DNA of 20,748 bases from JAQGJA01 sp965651535 (GCA_965651535.1 CBFGSX010000013.1:1-20748), one strand, 5' to 3'; counted from the stretch's first letter, positions 4,641 through 12,094 are shown. Notes: generated from the sequence alone by a model not told the origin. Numbers and translations: made by a program.

Positions 4641-6887
4641 TTGCCTTATGAACCGGACGACTTTATCTTGTCCGGCATGATGACCGCGCCCGCTTTACAC
4701 GATTCTCCCGCTTATTTGAAAGGCCTGAACGCCGCCCAGACTCAGGCGGTCGAAACGCTGGACGGCCCCGTTCTGGTGCTGGCCGGGGCGGGCACGGGCA
4801 AGACGCGCGCGCTGACGGCGCGGCTGGCGCATTTGCTGCATACGGGCACGGCGACGCCGGGACAAATTCTGGCGGTGACTTTTACCAACAAGGCCGCCGA
4901 GGAAATGAAGCACCGCGTGGCGTCTTTATTGGGCGGGGTCGAGGTCGCTCCGCCTTCATCGGGCCGATCGCCCGATTACGGCGCGACAAGCGGTTGGTGG
5001 ATGGGAACGTTTCACTCCATCGCCGCGCGGATGCTGCGCCGCCATGCCGAGCTGGTGGGCCTCAAAAGCAATTATACGATTATCGACGAAGATGACGCGC
5101 TCCGTCTGATGAAACAGATTTTCGCGGAAAACCACATCGATCCCAAGACGGTCAATCCCGCTTTGATCATGGCGATGATCGACGATTGGAAGAACAAGGG
5201 GCTGCACCCTTCCGAAGTTTCCGTGTCGGAAACAAAGGATCTCCCGCTCAGCATGGCGCAGATCGTAGCGCTTTATGCGCGCTATCAGGAACGCCTGACG
5301 GAGCTCAATGCCTGCGATTTCGGCGATTTATTGTTGCATATGGTGCGTATTTTCAAGGACACGCAAAACGGCGTGCTGGCGCAGTATCATGCGCGGCTGA
5401 AATACTTGCTGGTCGACGAATATCAGGATACGAACAACGTGCAATATCAATGGCTGCGTCTTCTGGCGCAGGCCTCGCGCAACATTTGCTGCGTCGGCGA
5501 CGACGACCAGTCGATCTATGGCTGGCGTGGTGCGAATGTGAACAATATTCTGGGGTTTGAAAAGGATTTCGCCGGGGCGACGGTGGTGCGCCTCGAACAG
5601 AATTACCGCTCGACGCAAAATATCCTTGATGCGGCCAATACACTGATCGCGCATAACAAAGGTCGTCTGGGAAAAAACCTTTTCACACAAAGCGGCGCGG
5701 GCGATCCGCTGCGCGTCATGGCAACGATGGATAATTACGACGAGGCGCGGCAGATCTGCGAAGAGATCGAACAGCTCCAGCGCGTCGGCGCATCGCTTGA
5801 CGGTGCCGCGGTGCTGGTGCGCACGGCGGCGCAGATGCGCGCCTTCGAGGAAAAATTCAACCAATACGGGCTGCGCTATCGCGTCGTCGGCGGCCCGCGC
5901 TTTTACGAGCGTGCCGAAATTCGTGACGCCGTGGCCTATTTACGGCTCGTGGTCCAAGGAGCCGACGATCTGGCGTTCCAGCGCATCATCAATGTGCCGA
6001 AGCGCGGCCTTGGCCCCAAAGCGGTGCAGGATATTCAAGCGGCTGCGCGCGCGCAAAAAACATCCATGTTGGATATTCTGGGCGACGCGGATTTCATCGC
6101 CGTGCAAAGACCGTCCAACCGCGCGACGCTGGCGAATTTTCATGCCGATGTCTTGCGCTGGCGCGACGCGGCGGAAAACGTTTCGCCTGCCGATCTGACG
6201 GCGCAGATATTGGAGGAAAGCGGCTATCTGGCCATGTGGCGCGCGGATAAGTCGCTCGAGGCGCAAGGCCGCATCGAGAATTTGAAGGAACTGATCAACG
6301 CGGTGTCGGCCTATGAATCCTTGGGCGATTTCCTCGAATATATCGCGCTGGTGATGGACCGTCAGGAAAACCGCGCCGAACCCGCCGTCACGCTGATGAC
6401 GCTGCACGCGGCCAAGGGTCTGGAATTCGATCACGTGTTTTTGCCCGGCTGGGAGGAGGGGCTGTTCCCGTCCCAGCGCAGCATGGATGAAAGCGGGCTG
6501 GCGGGTCTCGAGGAGGAACGCCGTCTGGCCTATGTCGGCATCACCCGCGCGCGCAAAAAAGCGGTGATTTCCTATGCGCTGCGCCGCCAGATGTATGGCA
6601 GCTTTTCCGACAGCGTCCCGTCGCGCTTTATCGAGGAACTGCCAAAAGAAGCCGTGCGCAACGAGGCCAAAGCCCTGCAACAAAGCTGGGGCGTGGCGCA
6701 AACCGCCGCGTGGGGCGGGCCGAAGGCTGAAAAATCTTCGGCGGAAGGTTTCAAGACGGGCCAGCGCGTCTTTCACGAAAAATTCGGTTATGGTAGGATA
6801 AGGTCGGTCGACGGCGACAAGTTGGAAATTTCTTTCGACAAGGCCGGCGACAAGAAACTGATCGATCGTTTCGTGGTGAGCGCGTGA
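4641..6887 (+). CDS. uvrD: UvrD/PcrA-type superfamily 1 DNA helicase
   Basis: This 748-residue 3'-5' helicase is expected to act in nucleotide-excision and mismatch repair and in clearing proteins from DNA. Motifs in order are Walker A AGAGTGKT (48-55), WMGTFHS (120-126), DEYQDTN (259-265), GDDDQSIYGWRGA, EQNYRST, TLMTLHAAKGLEFDHVF, and EERRLAYVGITRARK. The C-terminal GQRVFHEKFGYGRIRSVDGD segment matches the Tudor-like RNA-polymerase-binding module of UvrD/PcrA. The start taken is TTG, 4 nt after GGGGGA (4631-4636); ATG 4677 or 4680 is a possible alternative without a ribosome site. Oddly, about 16 residues (roughly 101-116) separate the usual GG from WMGTFHS, and the DNA there folds as a 44-nt hairpin; see 4944-4987. 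Hairpin repeats follow the stop. Confidence 0.95.
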   Translation: MPYEPDDFILSGMMTAPALHDSPAYLKGLNAAQTQAVETLDGPVLVLAGAGTGKTRALTARLAHLLHTGTATPGQILAVTFTNKAAEEMKHRVASLLGGVEVAPPSSGRSPDYGATSGWWMGTFHSIAARMLRRHAELVGLKSNYTIIDEDDALRLMKQIFAENHIDPKTVNPALIMAMIDDWKNKGLHPSEVSVSETKDLPLSMAQIVALYARYQERLTELNACDFGDLLLHMVRIFKDTQNGVLAQYHARLKYLLVDEYQDTNNVQYQWLRLLAQASRNICCVGDDDQSIYGWRGANVNNILGFEKDFAGATVVRLEQNYRSTQNILDAANTLIAHNKGRLGKNLFTQSGAGDPLRVMATMDNYDEARQICEEIEQLQRVGASLDGAAVLVRTAAQMRAFEEKFNQYGLRYRVVGGPRFYERAEIRDAVAYLRLVVQGADDLAFQRIINVPKRGLGPKAVQDIQAAARAQKTSMLDILGDADFIAVQRPSNRATLANFHADVLRWRDAAENVSPADLTAQILEESGYLAMWRADKSLEAQGRIENLKELINAVSAYESLGDFLEYIALVMDRQENRAEPAVTLMTLHAAKGLEFDHVFLPGWEEGLFPSQRSMDESGLAGLEEERRLAYVGITRARKKAVISYALRRQMYGSFSDSVPSRFIEELPKEAVRNEAKALQQSWGVAQTAAWGGPKAEKSSAEGFKTGQRVFHEKFGYGRIRSVDGDKLEISFDKAGDKKLIDRFVVSA
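4944..4987. repeat. Palindromic segment inside uvrD, probable in-frame insertion
   Basis: The core stem is ATCGGGC (4958-4964), loop CGATC, GCCCGAT (4970-4976). Outside it, after a 3+3 internal loop, CGCC (4951-4954) pairs with GGCG (4980-4983), and after a 3-nt bulge GTCG (4944-4947) pairs with CGAC (4984-4987). It encodes VAPPSSGRSPDYGAT, which sits where UvrD homologues normally pass almost directly from the GG turn to WxGTFH. The reading frame is kept. Confidence 0.6.
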
Positions 6888-6914
6888 CACAGAGTTTAGG
6901 TTTTCAAAAAATAA

Positions 6915-6943
6915 CCTCTCCCCTTGCGGGAGAGGGGGTTTTT
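6915..6943 (+). terminator. Terminator-like hairpin after uvrD
   Basis: CCTCTCCC (6915-6922) pairs with GGGAGAGG (6928-6935) around loop CTTGC. After three further G comes a run of five T (6939-6943). It lies 27 bp after the uvrD stop. The same sequence belongs to a repeat family, so it may serve both as a terminator and as a dispersed repeat. Confidence 0.5.
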
Positions 6944-6967
6944 CCCCTTGCGGGAGAGGGGGTTTTT
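6920..6967. repeat. Exact 24-bp tandem duplication of the terminator-like unit
   Basis: Bases 6920-6943 and 6944-6967 are identical: CCCC, TTGC, GGGAGAGGGGG, then five T. The second unit keeps the G-rich arm and T-run but its left arm is shortened to CCCC, so it folds less well on its own. Replication slippage at the hairpin is the likely origin. Confidence 0.8.
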
Positions 6968-6990
6968 CCGTGCCGTCACCCTCACCCCGG

Positions 6991-7013
6991 CCCTCTCCCC
7001 TCAAGGGAGAGGG
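6991..7013. repeat. Third hairpin of the same C-rich family, just before prmA
   Basis: CCCTCTCCC (6991-6999), loop CTCAA, GGGAGAGGG (7005-7013) gives a 9-bp stem. It is preceded by CACCCTCACCCCGGC, as in the widespread dispersed repeats of this type. It ends 22 bp before the prmA ATG, so in RNA it would lie in the prmA leader. An open frame runs through it into prmA from 6970, but that part is repeat-derived. Confidence 0.6.
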
Positions 7014-7035
7014 GGGTAAAGGCAAGGGATGCGCG

Positions 7036-7908
7036 ATGACCCAAAGCTGGCAGGCCCGTTTTCTTCTGAACAAAGAAGAGTGGATCGTGATGGACCCGCT
7101 GCTCAGCGATATTTTTCCGGCGCTGACGGTCAAGCCGATCCGCGAGAACGATCCGCACAGCCCCGAACAAGTTTGTTTGATTTTTCCCGACAAGCCCGAG
7201 GAAGCGGCGCTGATCAAAACGCTCGAGAATAATTTTGCCATTTTCGACCTGGCCCTACCCGAGATTATCGTCGAGCCTTTGCCGGATATCGACTGGCTCC
7301 AGCACGTTTACGAAAGCCTCAAGCCGATCGCGGCGGGGCGGTTTTTCGTGCATGGCGCGCATGTCAAGGACGTGCCGAAAGACAAAACCGCCATCGTCAT
7401 CGAGGCGGCGGCCGCCTTTGGCACGGGCGAGCATCCGACGACCAAGGGCTGTTTGACGGCGTTCGACAAATTGCTGGAAACGCATAAACCCAAGCGCGTT
7501 TTGGATGTCGGCACGGGGTCGGGCATTTTGGCCATTGCCGCGGCGATGACCGCGCCGACGGAGAAAGTTCTGGCCATCGACATTGATGAGCCGTCGGTGC
7601 GCGTGGCGGCAAGCCATGCGGCGGCCAATCGCGTCGCGGATAAAATCGAGTTTCTGTCGGGTGACGCGTTTTTGCGCCACGAGTTGGCGATGCATGCGCC
7701 CTATGATCTGGTGTTCGGGAATATTCTGGCGCAGCCCTTGATCGACATGGCGGATAAAATCAGCGGTATCGCCAAGGGCGCGATTTTGCTGTCGGGTTTT
7801 ACGACCGAGCAATCGCCGTATGTCGAAAAAGCTTATGCCAAAAACGGCTGGCGCGTGCATGACACGGTGACGATCGACGGGTGGGTGACGCTGTGGCTGA
7901 CAAAGTAA
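7036..7908 (+). CDS. prmA: Ribosomal protein L11 methyltransferase
   Basis: This 290-residue SAM-dependent methyltransferase is predicted to methylate ribosomal protein L11 on lysine side chains and its N-terminus. The N-terminal ~110 residues are the substrate-recognition region. The catalytic domain shows AFGTGEHPTT (128-137), the SAM loop DVGTGSG (157-163), acidic IDID after the second strand (181-184), and the PrmA-specific GNILAQPL (228-235). Length is normal for the family. The ATG chosen gives MTQSWQARF; the upstream in-frame ATG (6970) would translate the hairpin repeat into a proline/glycine-rich leader and is rejected. No strong Shine-Dalgarno is present. The 3' end overlaps the next gene's start, so the two are probably cotranscribed and translationally coupled. 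Confidence 0.93.
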   Translation: MTQSWQARFLLNKEEWIVMDPLLSDIFPALTVKPIRENDPHSPEQVCLIFPDKPEEAALIKTLENNFAIFDLALPEIIVEPLPDIDWLQHVYESLKPIAAGRFFVHGAHVKDVPKDKTAIVIEAAAAFGTGEHPTTKGCLTAFDKLLETHKPKRVLDVGTGSGILAIAAAMTAPTEKVLAIDIDEPSVRVAASHAAANRVADKIEFLSGDAFLRHELAMHAPYDLVFGNILAQPLIDMADKISGIAKGAILLSGFTTEQSPYVEKAYAKNGWRVHDTVTIDGWVTLWLTK

Positions 7909-9584
7909 AAAAGTTGAGACTATGGATGGAGGAAAGCGGCATTGACGCTTTCCTTGTGCCGCATGCCGACCGTTTCCAAAGCGAATATGCCGCGCCGCGC
8001 GACGAGCGCCTGAAATGGTTGACGGGCTTTACCGGCTCGGCCGGCTCGGCGGTGGTCACGCATGGCAAGGCGGCCTTGTTCGTCGACGGGCGCTATACGT
8101 TACAGGCGCCCAAGGAAGTTGACACGAAAGTTTTCGAGATTTACGAAGTGCCGCACGCGCGCGCCAGCCAATGGCTGGAAAAACGCCTGGATGCGGGCGA
8201 CACGGTCGCCGCCGATCCGTGGCTGCTGACGGTGGCGCAGGCGAAGCAATGGGAGAATATCGCCGCCGAGCGCGGCTGGCTGCTGAAATGGGTTGACGCA
8301 AACCCCATCGACGCGCTGTGGGAAGATCGCCCCAGGGAAAAAATCGTCAAGGCCGAGGCGCACGCGCTGAAATATGCCGGAAAATCGCATAGCGATAAAA
8401 TTGCCGCCTTGACCCGCAAGATGGCAAGCGGCGCGGAACGTGTGCTTGTCGCCGATCCGCTTTTGGTATGCTGGCTTTTGAATTTGCGCGGGCGCGACGT
8501 GGCGCATGTGCCGGTGCTGCATGCCATGGCGCTGGTGGAGAAAAGCGGTGCGGTGACGCTTTTTACCAATCCGGCCAAAATCTCTCCCGGCTTGCGCAAA
8601 GCTCTGGGCGGCATGACCGTGCGTCCGCTCGAGGATATGCTTAAAATTCTGGGCGCGCGGCAATCGCCGATCCAGATTGACCCGAACACGACGCCCAAAG
8701 CCGTCGAGGACATGGCGCGGCGCCAATCCATCGTCCTGATCGAGGCGGATGATCCGTGCATCCTCATGCGCGCCTGCAAGAACGCTTCCGAGATCAAGGG
8801 CGCGGTTGCGGCGCATGAAAAAGACGCGCGCGCTTTTGCAAAATTCCGCAAATGGTTCGACAAGCAGGATTTCGCCAAAAAGAAAATCATGGAAAGCGAC
8901 ATTGTGGCGGCTTTGCACAAAGCGCGCGCGGCGGACAAAGATTTCATCGAGGAAAGTTTCGACACCATCGCGGGCTTTGCCGCCAATGGCGCGATCGTGC
9001 ATTACCGCGTCACCGACAAAACGGACAAGCGCCTGAAGCCCGGAAATTTGTTGCTGCTGGATAGCGGCGGGCAATATCGCTATGGCACGACGGATGTGAC
9101 GCGCGTGTTGCCCGTGGGTCGCCCGTCTCCCGCGATGAAAAAACATTATACCGCCGTGCTCAAGGGGTTAATCGCGCTATCGACGGCGCGTTTCCCCGCG
9201 GGCACGACGGGCGCGCAGCTTGATGCGCTGGCGCGCGCGCCGATCTGGGAAGCGGGGCTCGATTACGCGCACGGCACGGGGCATGGGGTCGGATCGTTTT
9301 TATCGGTGCATGAAGGGCCGCAAGGCTTGTCGCCGCGCAGCAACGCCGTGCTGCATGAGGGCATGATCCTGTCGGTCGAGCCGGGGATTTATCTGGCAGG
9401 GAAATACGGAATCCGCCTTGAGAATCTTGTCGTCGTTGTGCGCGACACGCGGAAAACGGACAAAAAGGAAATGCTGGCGTTCAAGACGCTGACAAAAATT
9501 CCGTTCGAAAAATCGCTGATCGTGGTAAGCGAACTGACCAAGGCGGAAAAGAAATTTCTGCGCGGGTTTGGATTGAAGTTTTAA
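7893..9584 (+). CDS. pepP: M24B metallopeptidase, Xaa-Pro aminopeptidase (aminopeptidase P type)
   Basis: This encodes about 563 residues in the three-domain layout of large aminopeptidase P enzymes: two creatinase-like N-terminal domains (LVPHADRFQSEYAAPRDERLKWLTGFTGSAGSA near the start) and a C-terminal pita-bread domain. Numbered from this start, the five metal ligands are present: D390 in LLLDSGG, D401 in GTTDVTR, H464 in HGTGHGVG, E496 in SVEPGIY and E510 in RLENL. The enzyme removes N-terminal residues preceding proline, in the cytoplasm, with two divalent metals. GTG 7893 gives a natural-looking MADKVKKLRLW; GTG 7881 is an in-frame alternative. Either start overlaps the prmA end. A REP doublet lies after the stop. 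The symbol is by family; the longer form differs from E. coli PepP. Confidence 0.9.
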   Translation: MADKVKKLRLWMEESGIDAFLVPHADRFQSEYAAPRDERLKWLTGFTGSAGSAVVTHGKAALFVDGRYTLQAPKEVDTKVFEIYEVPHARASQWLEKRLDAGDTVAADPWLLTVAQAKQWENIAAERGWLLKWVDANPIDALWEDRPREKIVKAEAHALKYAGKSHSDKIAALTRKMASGAERVLVADPLLVCWLLNLRGRDVAHVPVLHAMALVEKSGAVTLFTNPAKISPGLRKALGGMTVRPLEDMLKILGARQSPIQIDPNTTPKAVEDMARRQSIVLIEADDPCILMRACKNASEIKGAVAAHEKDARAFAKFRKWFDKQDFAKKKIMESDIVAALHKARAADKDFIEESFDTIAGFAANGAIVHYRVTDKTDKRLKPGNLLLLDSGGQYRYGTTDVTRVLPVGRPSPAMKKHYTAVLKGLIALSTARFPAGTTGAQLDALARAPIWEAGLDYAHGTGHGVGSFLSVHEGPQGLSPRSNAVLHEGMILSVEPGIYLAGKYGIRLENLVVVVRDTRKTDKKEMLAFKTLTKIPFEKSLIVVSELTKAEKKFLRGFGLKF

Positions 9585-9603
9585 CCTTGAAAGCCCTGTA
9601 GGT

Positions 9604-9663
9604 CGTCATGCCGTCGAAGGACGGCATCCATTTGGCGTGGATTCCGGCCTGCGCCGGAATGAC
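9604..9663. repeat. Second REP-like doublet, between convergent genes
   Basis: Hairpin one is ATGCCGTC (9608-9615), loop GAAG, GACGGCAT (9620-9627), preceded by CGTC. Hairpin two is ATTCCGGC (9641-9648), loop CTGC, GCCGGAAT (9653-9660), followed by GAC. Both loops match those at 4208-4266, but the order of the two orientations is reversed. Hairpin one differs from its counterpart at 4247-4266 by two paired changes that keep the stem intact. Confidence 0.75.
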
Positions 9664-9675
9664 AATAGGGGTAAT

Positions 9676-10218
9676 TCAGGCAAAAACCGGAAAGATCTGG
9701 CGCATGGTCGGGAAGCGGTTTTCCTCATCCGAGACTTGCGGGAATTTCACCGGCCAGGGAATATTCAGATCCGCATCGTTCCAGAACAATCCGTGAAACG
9801 CGTATTCTTCATAGATGCCGGTGAATTTTTCATGGATGTCGGCGCTGTCCGAGCGCACGCATATGCCGTAAGCCAGCCCGCCCGACAGATAAATCTGGGG
9901 ATTGCGGCTTTCGGACAATTCAATCATCTCGGTTTTGCCAAAGGTCTTCGAGCCGATCCGCGTATCGACGACAGCCAGCGTCACGTCGCCGCGCACCAGC
10001 GTCAGCAAAATGGACTGGCCTTCGGGAATGATATAAAGCCCGCGCAGTGACCCTTGGAAGCCGCGTGTCAGGCGGTCGGACAAAAAGCGCCCCGTCAGGC
10101 CGAAAGCGGCATATTGCGTCGGATGAAAGGCGTGGCGCACCACGCCGCGCGCGTCATGGGTGCTCTGGGGGTCGATCAGGTAAAGGCCGCCAAGGGATGT
10201 GGGTTGGACGGAAAGCAT
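9676..10218 (-). CDS. RmlC-like cupin (dTDP-4-dehydrorhamnose 3,5-epimerase fold), catalytic residues replaced
   Basis: This encodes 180 residues. The order of landmarks follows RmlC closely: IDPQSTHDARGVV, SLRGLYIIPEGQS, LVRGDVTLAVVDTR, SKTFGKTEMIELS and FWNDADLNIPWP. Aligned by eye with characterised RmlC, the catalytic His of RGLH is Tyr62, the His of AHGF is Tyr117, and the active-site Tyr of LYK is Glu130. Arg59 and the Asp of WND (148) remain. The usual epimerase reaction is therefore unlikely, and a binding role or another sugar-nucleotide reaction is possible. No other rhamnose-pathway gene is nearby. The chosen start (MLSVQPTSLGG) follows AAGGA at about 11 nt and fits the family N-terminus; ATG 10260 is an alternative, also with a ribosome site. 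Confidence 0.75.
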   Translation of the reverse strand: MLSVQPTSLGGLYLIDPQSTHDARGVVRHAFHPTQYAAFGLTGRFLSDRLTRGFQGSLRGLYIIPEGQSILLTLVRGDVTLAVVDTRIGSKTFGKTEMIELSESRNPQIYLSGGLAYGICVRSDSADIHEKFTGIYEEYAFHGLFWNDADLNIPWPVKFPQVSDEENRFPTMRQIFPVFA

Positions 10219-10528
10219 CGGGCGGACAATCCTTTTTCTTTGGCCCTTTCTTGGGCACATGGAACCTGTTTCCTTTTTATCACGCGATGTCTAAAAAACC
10301 GCTAAACACGCAAGAGTATGTTTTTCATAACAACTATGGATTGTCATACCATAGGCTGTTTTCAGAATCCCTGTAAAGAGAGCGAAATTCCAATAGATTA
10401 GATTCGTTTCCAGAGGGTCTTCCGTTAAACGGAGCGGAGAATCTTCTTAGAGACTCCCACGGATTCGCGCCGCTATCGACAAAAGACGGACGGATTTTGT
10501 CCGTTATCCAACCCAGAAGGAGACTAAA
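10219..10528. other. 310-bp divergent intergenic region with three small dyads
   Basis: No gene is seen here. Three inverted repeats occur: CTATGG/CCATAG with a 9-nt gap (10334-10354), TCCGTT-A-AACGGA (10421-10433), and ACGGAC/GTCCGT around a 7-nt loop (10486-10504). The last lies just before the ribosome site of the 63-residue gene. No convincing promoter hexamers or known riboswitch were identified. The region should hold the promoters of both flanking genes. Confidence 0.5.
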
Positions 10529-10720
10529 ATGAAGAAGTTCCACAACGCCGTCATCGCCAAGCTGACTGTCAAAAAACTGCTCAGCCATGTCGATCATGTC
10601 GAAACGATGCTGACGATGGGCAGCACCGAGCCGGCGCTGAAATTTGCCCTGGCCGACGGGCTGACGGAGATGCGGCTGCATTTGCGCAAGCTGGAATCCT
10701 GGGTGGAACAGACGGTCTAG
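10529..10720 (+). CDS. Small hypothetical protein, 63 residues
   Basis: I recognise no family. The start has one of the best ribosome sites in the window, AGAAGGAG ending 7 nt before the ATG. The protein is compact, basic at the N-terminus (MKKFHNAVIAKLTVKKLL) and probably all-helical. The second half, FALADGLTEMRLHLRKLESWVEQ, could form an amphipathic helix for dimerisation or partner binding. There is no signal peptide or cysteine. Upstream is a long gene-free region with dyads. Its TAG overlaps the stop of the convergent yqgE gene by two bases in CTAG. Function unknown, but the strong ribosome site and neat 3' junction argue for a real gene. Confidence 0.7.
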   Translation: MKKFHNAVIAKLTVKKLLSHVDHVETMLTMGSTEPALKFALADGLTEMRLHLRKLESWVEQTV

Positions 10721-11289
10721 GCGCGTCCGGCGATGGCGCTGAGGTGGTCGGGATCGATGCCTGCCAGTGCCATCGCCGCGTCCCAGCGGCGGTCATACGA
10801 GATTGAAAACAACAAATCGGGATCGAGCGGCGCATGCAGCCAGGCGTTTTGTTTCAATTCCTCTTCGAGCTGTCCCGCCGTCCATCCGGCATAACCCAAA
10901 GCAAAAAGCGTCTCTTGCGGGCCTTTCCCTTCGGCGATGCGGCCCAGCATTTCCAGCGAGTTCGTCACGCCGATACCGCCCATCAGCGTGGAATGTCCCA
11001 GCATCACGTCGGTGGAATGCAGCACGAAGCCGCGACCGATTTCCACCGGGCCGCCGAAATAAACGCGATATTCTTCAAGTTGTGGCGCGCTGGCGGGAAT
11101 CTCCAGCTGATCGAGCAGGTCAAGAAACTTCACCGCCTCGAGCGGCTTGTTGACCAGAACGCCCATCGCGCCCTCGGCATTATGTTCCAGCATCAGCACC
11201 ACGCCTTTATGAAAGCGCGGATCGCCCATGGCGGGCATGGCGATCAAGAGTTTCCCGCGAAGGCTGTCGGTGTTGTCGGATGTGGACAT
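10717..11289 (-). CDS. yqgE: YqgE/AlgH family protein (UPF0301)
   Basis: This 190-residue cytoplasmic protein of the widely conserved YqgE/AlgH family has a known fold but no settled biochemical function; the AlgH name comes from an effect on alginate regulation in Pseudomonas. Landmarks are LRGKLLIAMPAMGDPRFHKGVVLMLEH at the N-terminus, GVLVNKPLE, YFGGPVEIGRGFVLH, LFALGYAGWTAGQLEEEL and the C-terminal WLHAPLDPDLLFS. Length is standard. The ATG follows AGGA by 8 nt. It is divergent from the YceI gene with about 50 bp between starts, and convergent with the 63-residue gene, with overlapping stop codons. Confidence 0.92.
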   Translation of the reverse strand: MSTSDNTDSLRGKLLIAMPAMGDPRFHKGVVLMLEHNAEGAMGVLVNKPLEAVKFLDLLDQLEIPASAPQLEEYRVYFGGPVEIGRGFVLHSTDVMLGHSTLMGGIGVTNSLEMLGRIAEGKGPQETLFALGYAGWTAGQLEEELKQNAWLHAPLDPDLLFSISYDRRWDAAMALAGIDPDHLSAIAGRA

Positions 11290-11340
11290 TTATGTTTCCT
11301 ACTTTAAGATATTAGCAGTTTTACTCTGGAGGCCAAGCGA

Positions 11341-11913
11341 ATGTTCCGTATTATCATCCTGTTTCTTTCCCTTTCAACCGCCGCATGGGCCAATGCCCCC
11401 CTTTACGAAATCGACCCCAGCCATACCCGTGTGCTGTATGGCATCAGCCATCTGGGCTATTCGCAGATGCCGGGCAGCTTCAACGATATCAAGGGCACGC
11501 TGCGCTTTGATCCCGAGCGCGCGGAAACCTCGGAGGTGGATATCACGATCAATGCCAAATCCGTGTCGATGTATCACGACGTGCTGGACAAGAAATTGTT
11601 GGGGAAGGATTTTTTCAACACGGATAAGTTTCCCAAGATTACTTTCAAGAGCACCGAGGTCAAAATTACCGATCGCGATCGCGGCGAGGTCACGGGCGAT
11701 CTGACGTTTCTGGGCGTGACCAAGCCGGTGACGCTTAAAGTGAAGTTCAATAAGAAGGGCTTTAACGAATATGCGGGAGCCGAGATGGTAGGGTTCTCCG
11801 CGCGCGGCAAGATCAAGCGCAGTGATTTCGGCATGGACGGCTATCTGCCGCATATCGGTGATGATGTGAGTTTGCGTATCGAGGTTGAGGCTATCGCGCC
11901 GTCAACCAAATAA
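11341..11913 (+). CDS. Exported YceI-family lipocalin-like protein
   Basis: This encodes 190 residues with a signal peptide (IIILFLSLSTAAWA, cleavage likely before NAP). The mature protein matches YceI throughout: YEIDPSHTRVLYGISHLGYSQMPGSFNDIKGTLRFD, then INAKSVSMYHDVLDKKLLGKDFFNTDKFPKITFKST, GDLTFLGVTKPVTLKVKF and DFGMDGYLPHIGDDVSL. Family members are periplasmic beta-barrels that bind long isoprenoid or amphiphilic molecules, and some are induced by alkaline or osmotic stress. The start follows TGGAGG closely. It shares a short divergent region with yqgE. No partner cytochrome b561 gene, often found near yceI, is present here. Confidence 0.92.
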   Translation: MFRIIILFLSLSTAAWANAPLYEIDPSHTRVLYGISHLGYSQMPGSFNDIKGTLRFDPERAETSEVDITINAKSVSMYHDVLDKKLLGKDFFNTDKFPKITFKSTEVKITDRDRGEVTGDLTFLGVTKPVTLKVKFNKKGFNEYAGAEMVGFSARGKIKRSDFGMDGYLPHIGDDVSLRIEVEAIAPSTK

Positions 11914-11941
11914 TCATGCGAATCACCCCTTTTTCTCGGAC

Positions 11942-11961
11942 CGCCGCTTTTTGCCGCGGCG
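11942..11961. repeat. GC-rich dyad after the YceI gene
   Basis: CGCCGC (11942-11947) and GCGGCG (11956-11961) enclose an 8-nt loop starting with five T. It is followed ten bases later by GAATC-TCCTT-GATTC (11971-11985). The first dyad lies 29 bp after the stop and may slow or end transcription, but no T-run follows it. Confidence 0.3.
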
Positions 11962-12018
11962 AGTTCCGGTGAATCTCCTTGATTCAAAATGATTGCTGTC
12001 ATCCGCGCGCCTTTCCCT

Positions 12019-12047
12019 TTACCGGGGGGCGAAAGCGGTGGTATTAT
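12019..12047 (+). promoter_or_regulatory. Candidate promoter for fzlA and the SDR gene
   Basis: TATTAT (12042-12047) is preceded by TGG, forming an extended -10 element. The -35 is weak (TTACCG at 17 bp, or TTTACC at 18 bp). A transcript would begin about 40 nt before the fzlA ATG. This argues against the longer in-frame fzlA start at 11993. Confidence 0.4.
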
Positions 12048-12094
12048 GGCTTCAATATTTCTGCCGGGAACCGGCCTTTCTTCGGGATCGACGT

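Noticed and set aside
6915..7013. CRISPR-like array
   Set aside because: The repeated units are directly abutting hairpins without spacers, and no cas genes are present.
5940..7241. 433-codon minus-strand open frame opposite uvrD and prmA
   Set aside because: It is a shadow frame of well-identified genes; part of it simply translates the hairpin repeats at 6915-7013.
11993..12094. 34-codon N-terminal extension of fzlA
   Set aside because: The encoded peptide is unlike any GST N-terminus, and a likely extended -10 element lies inside it.
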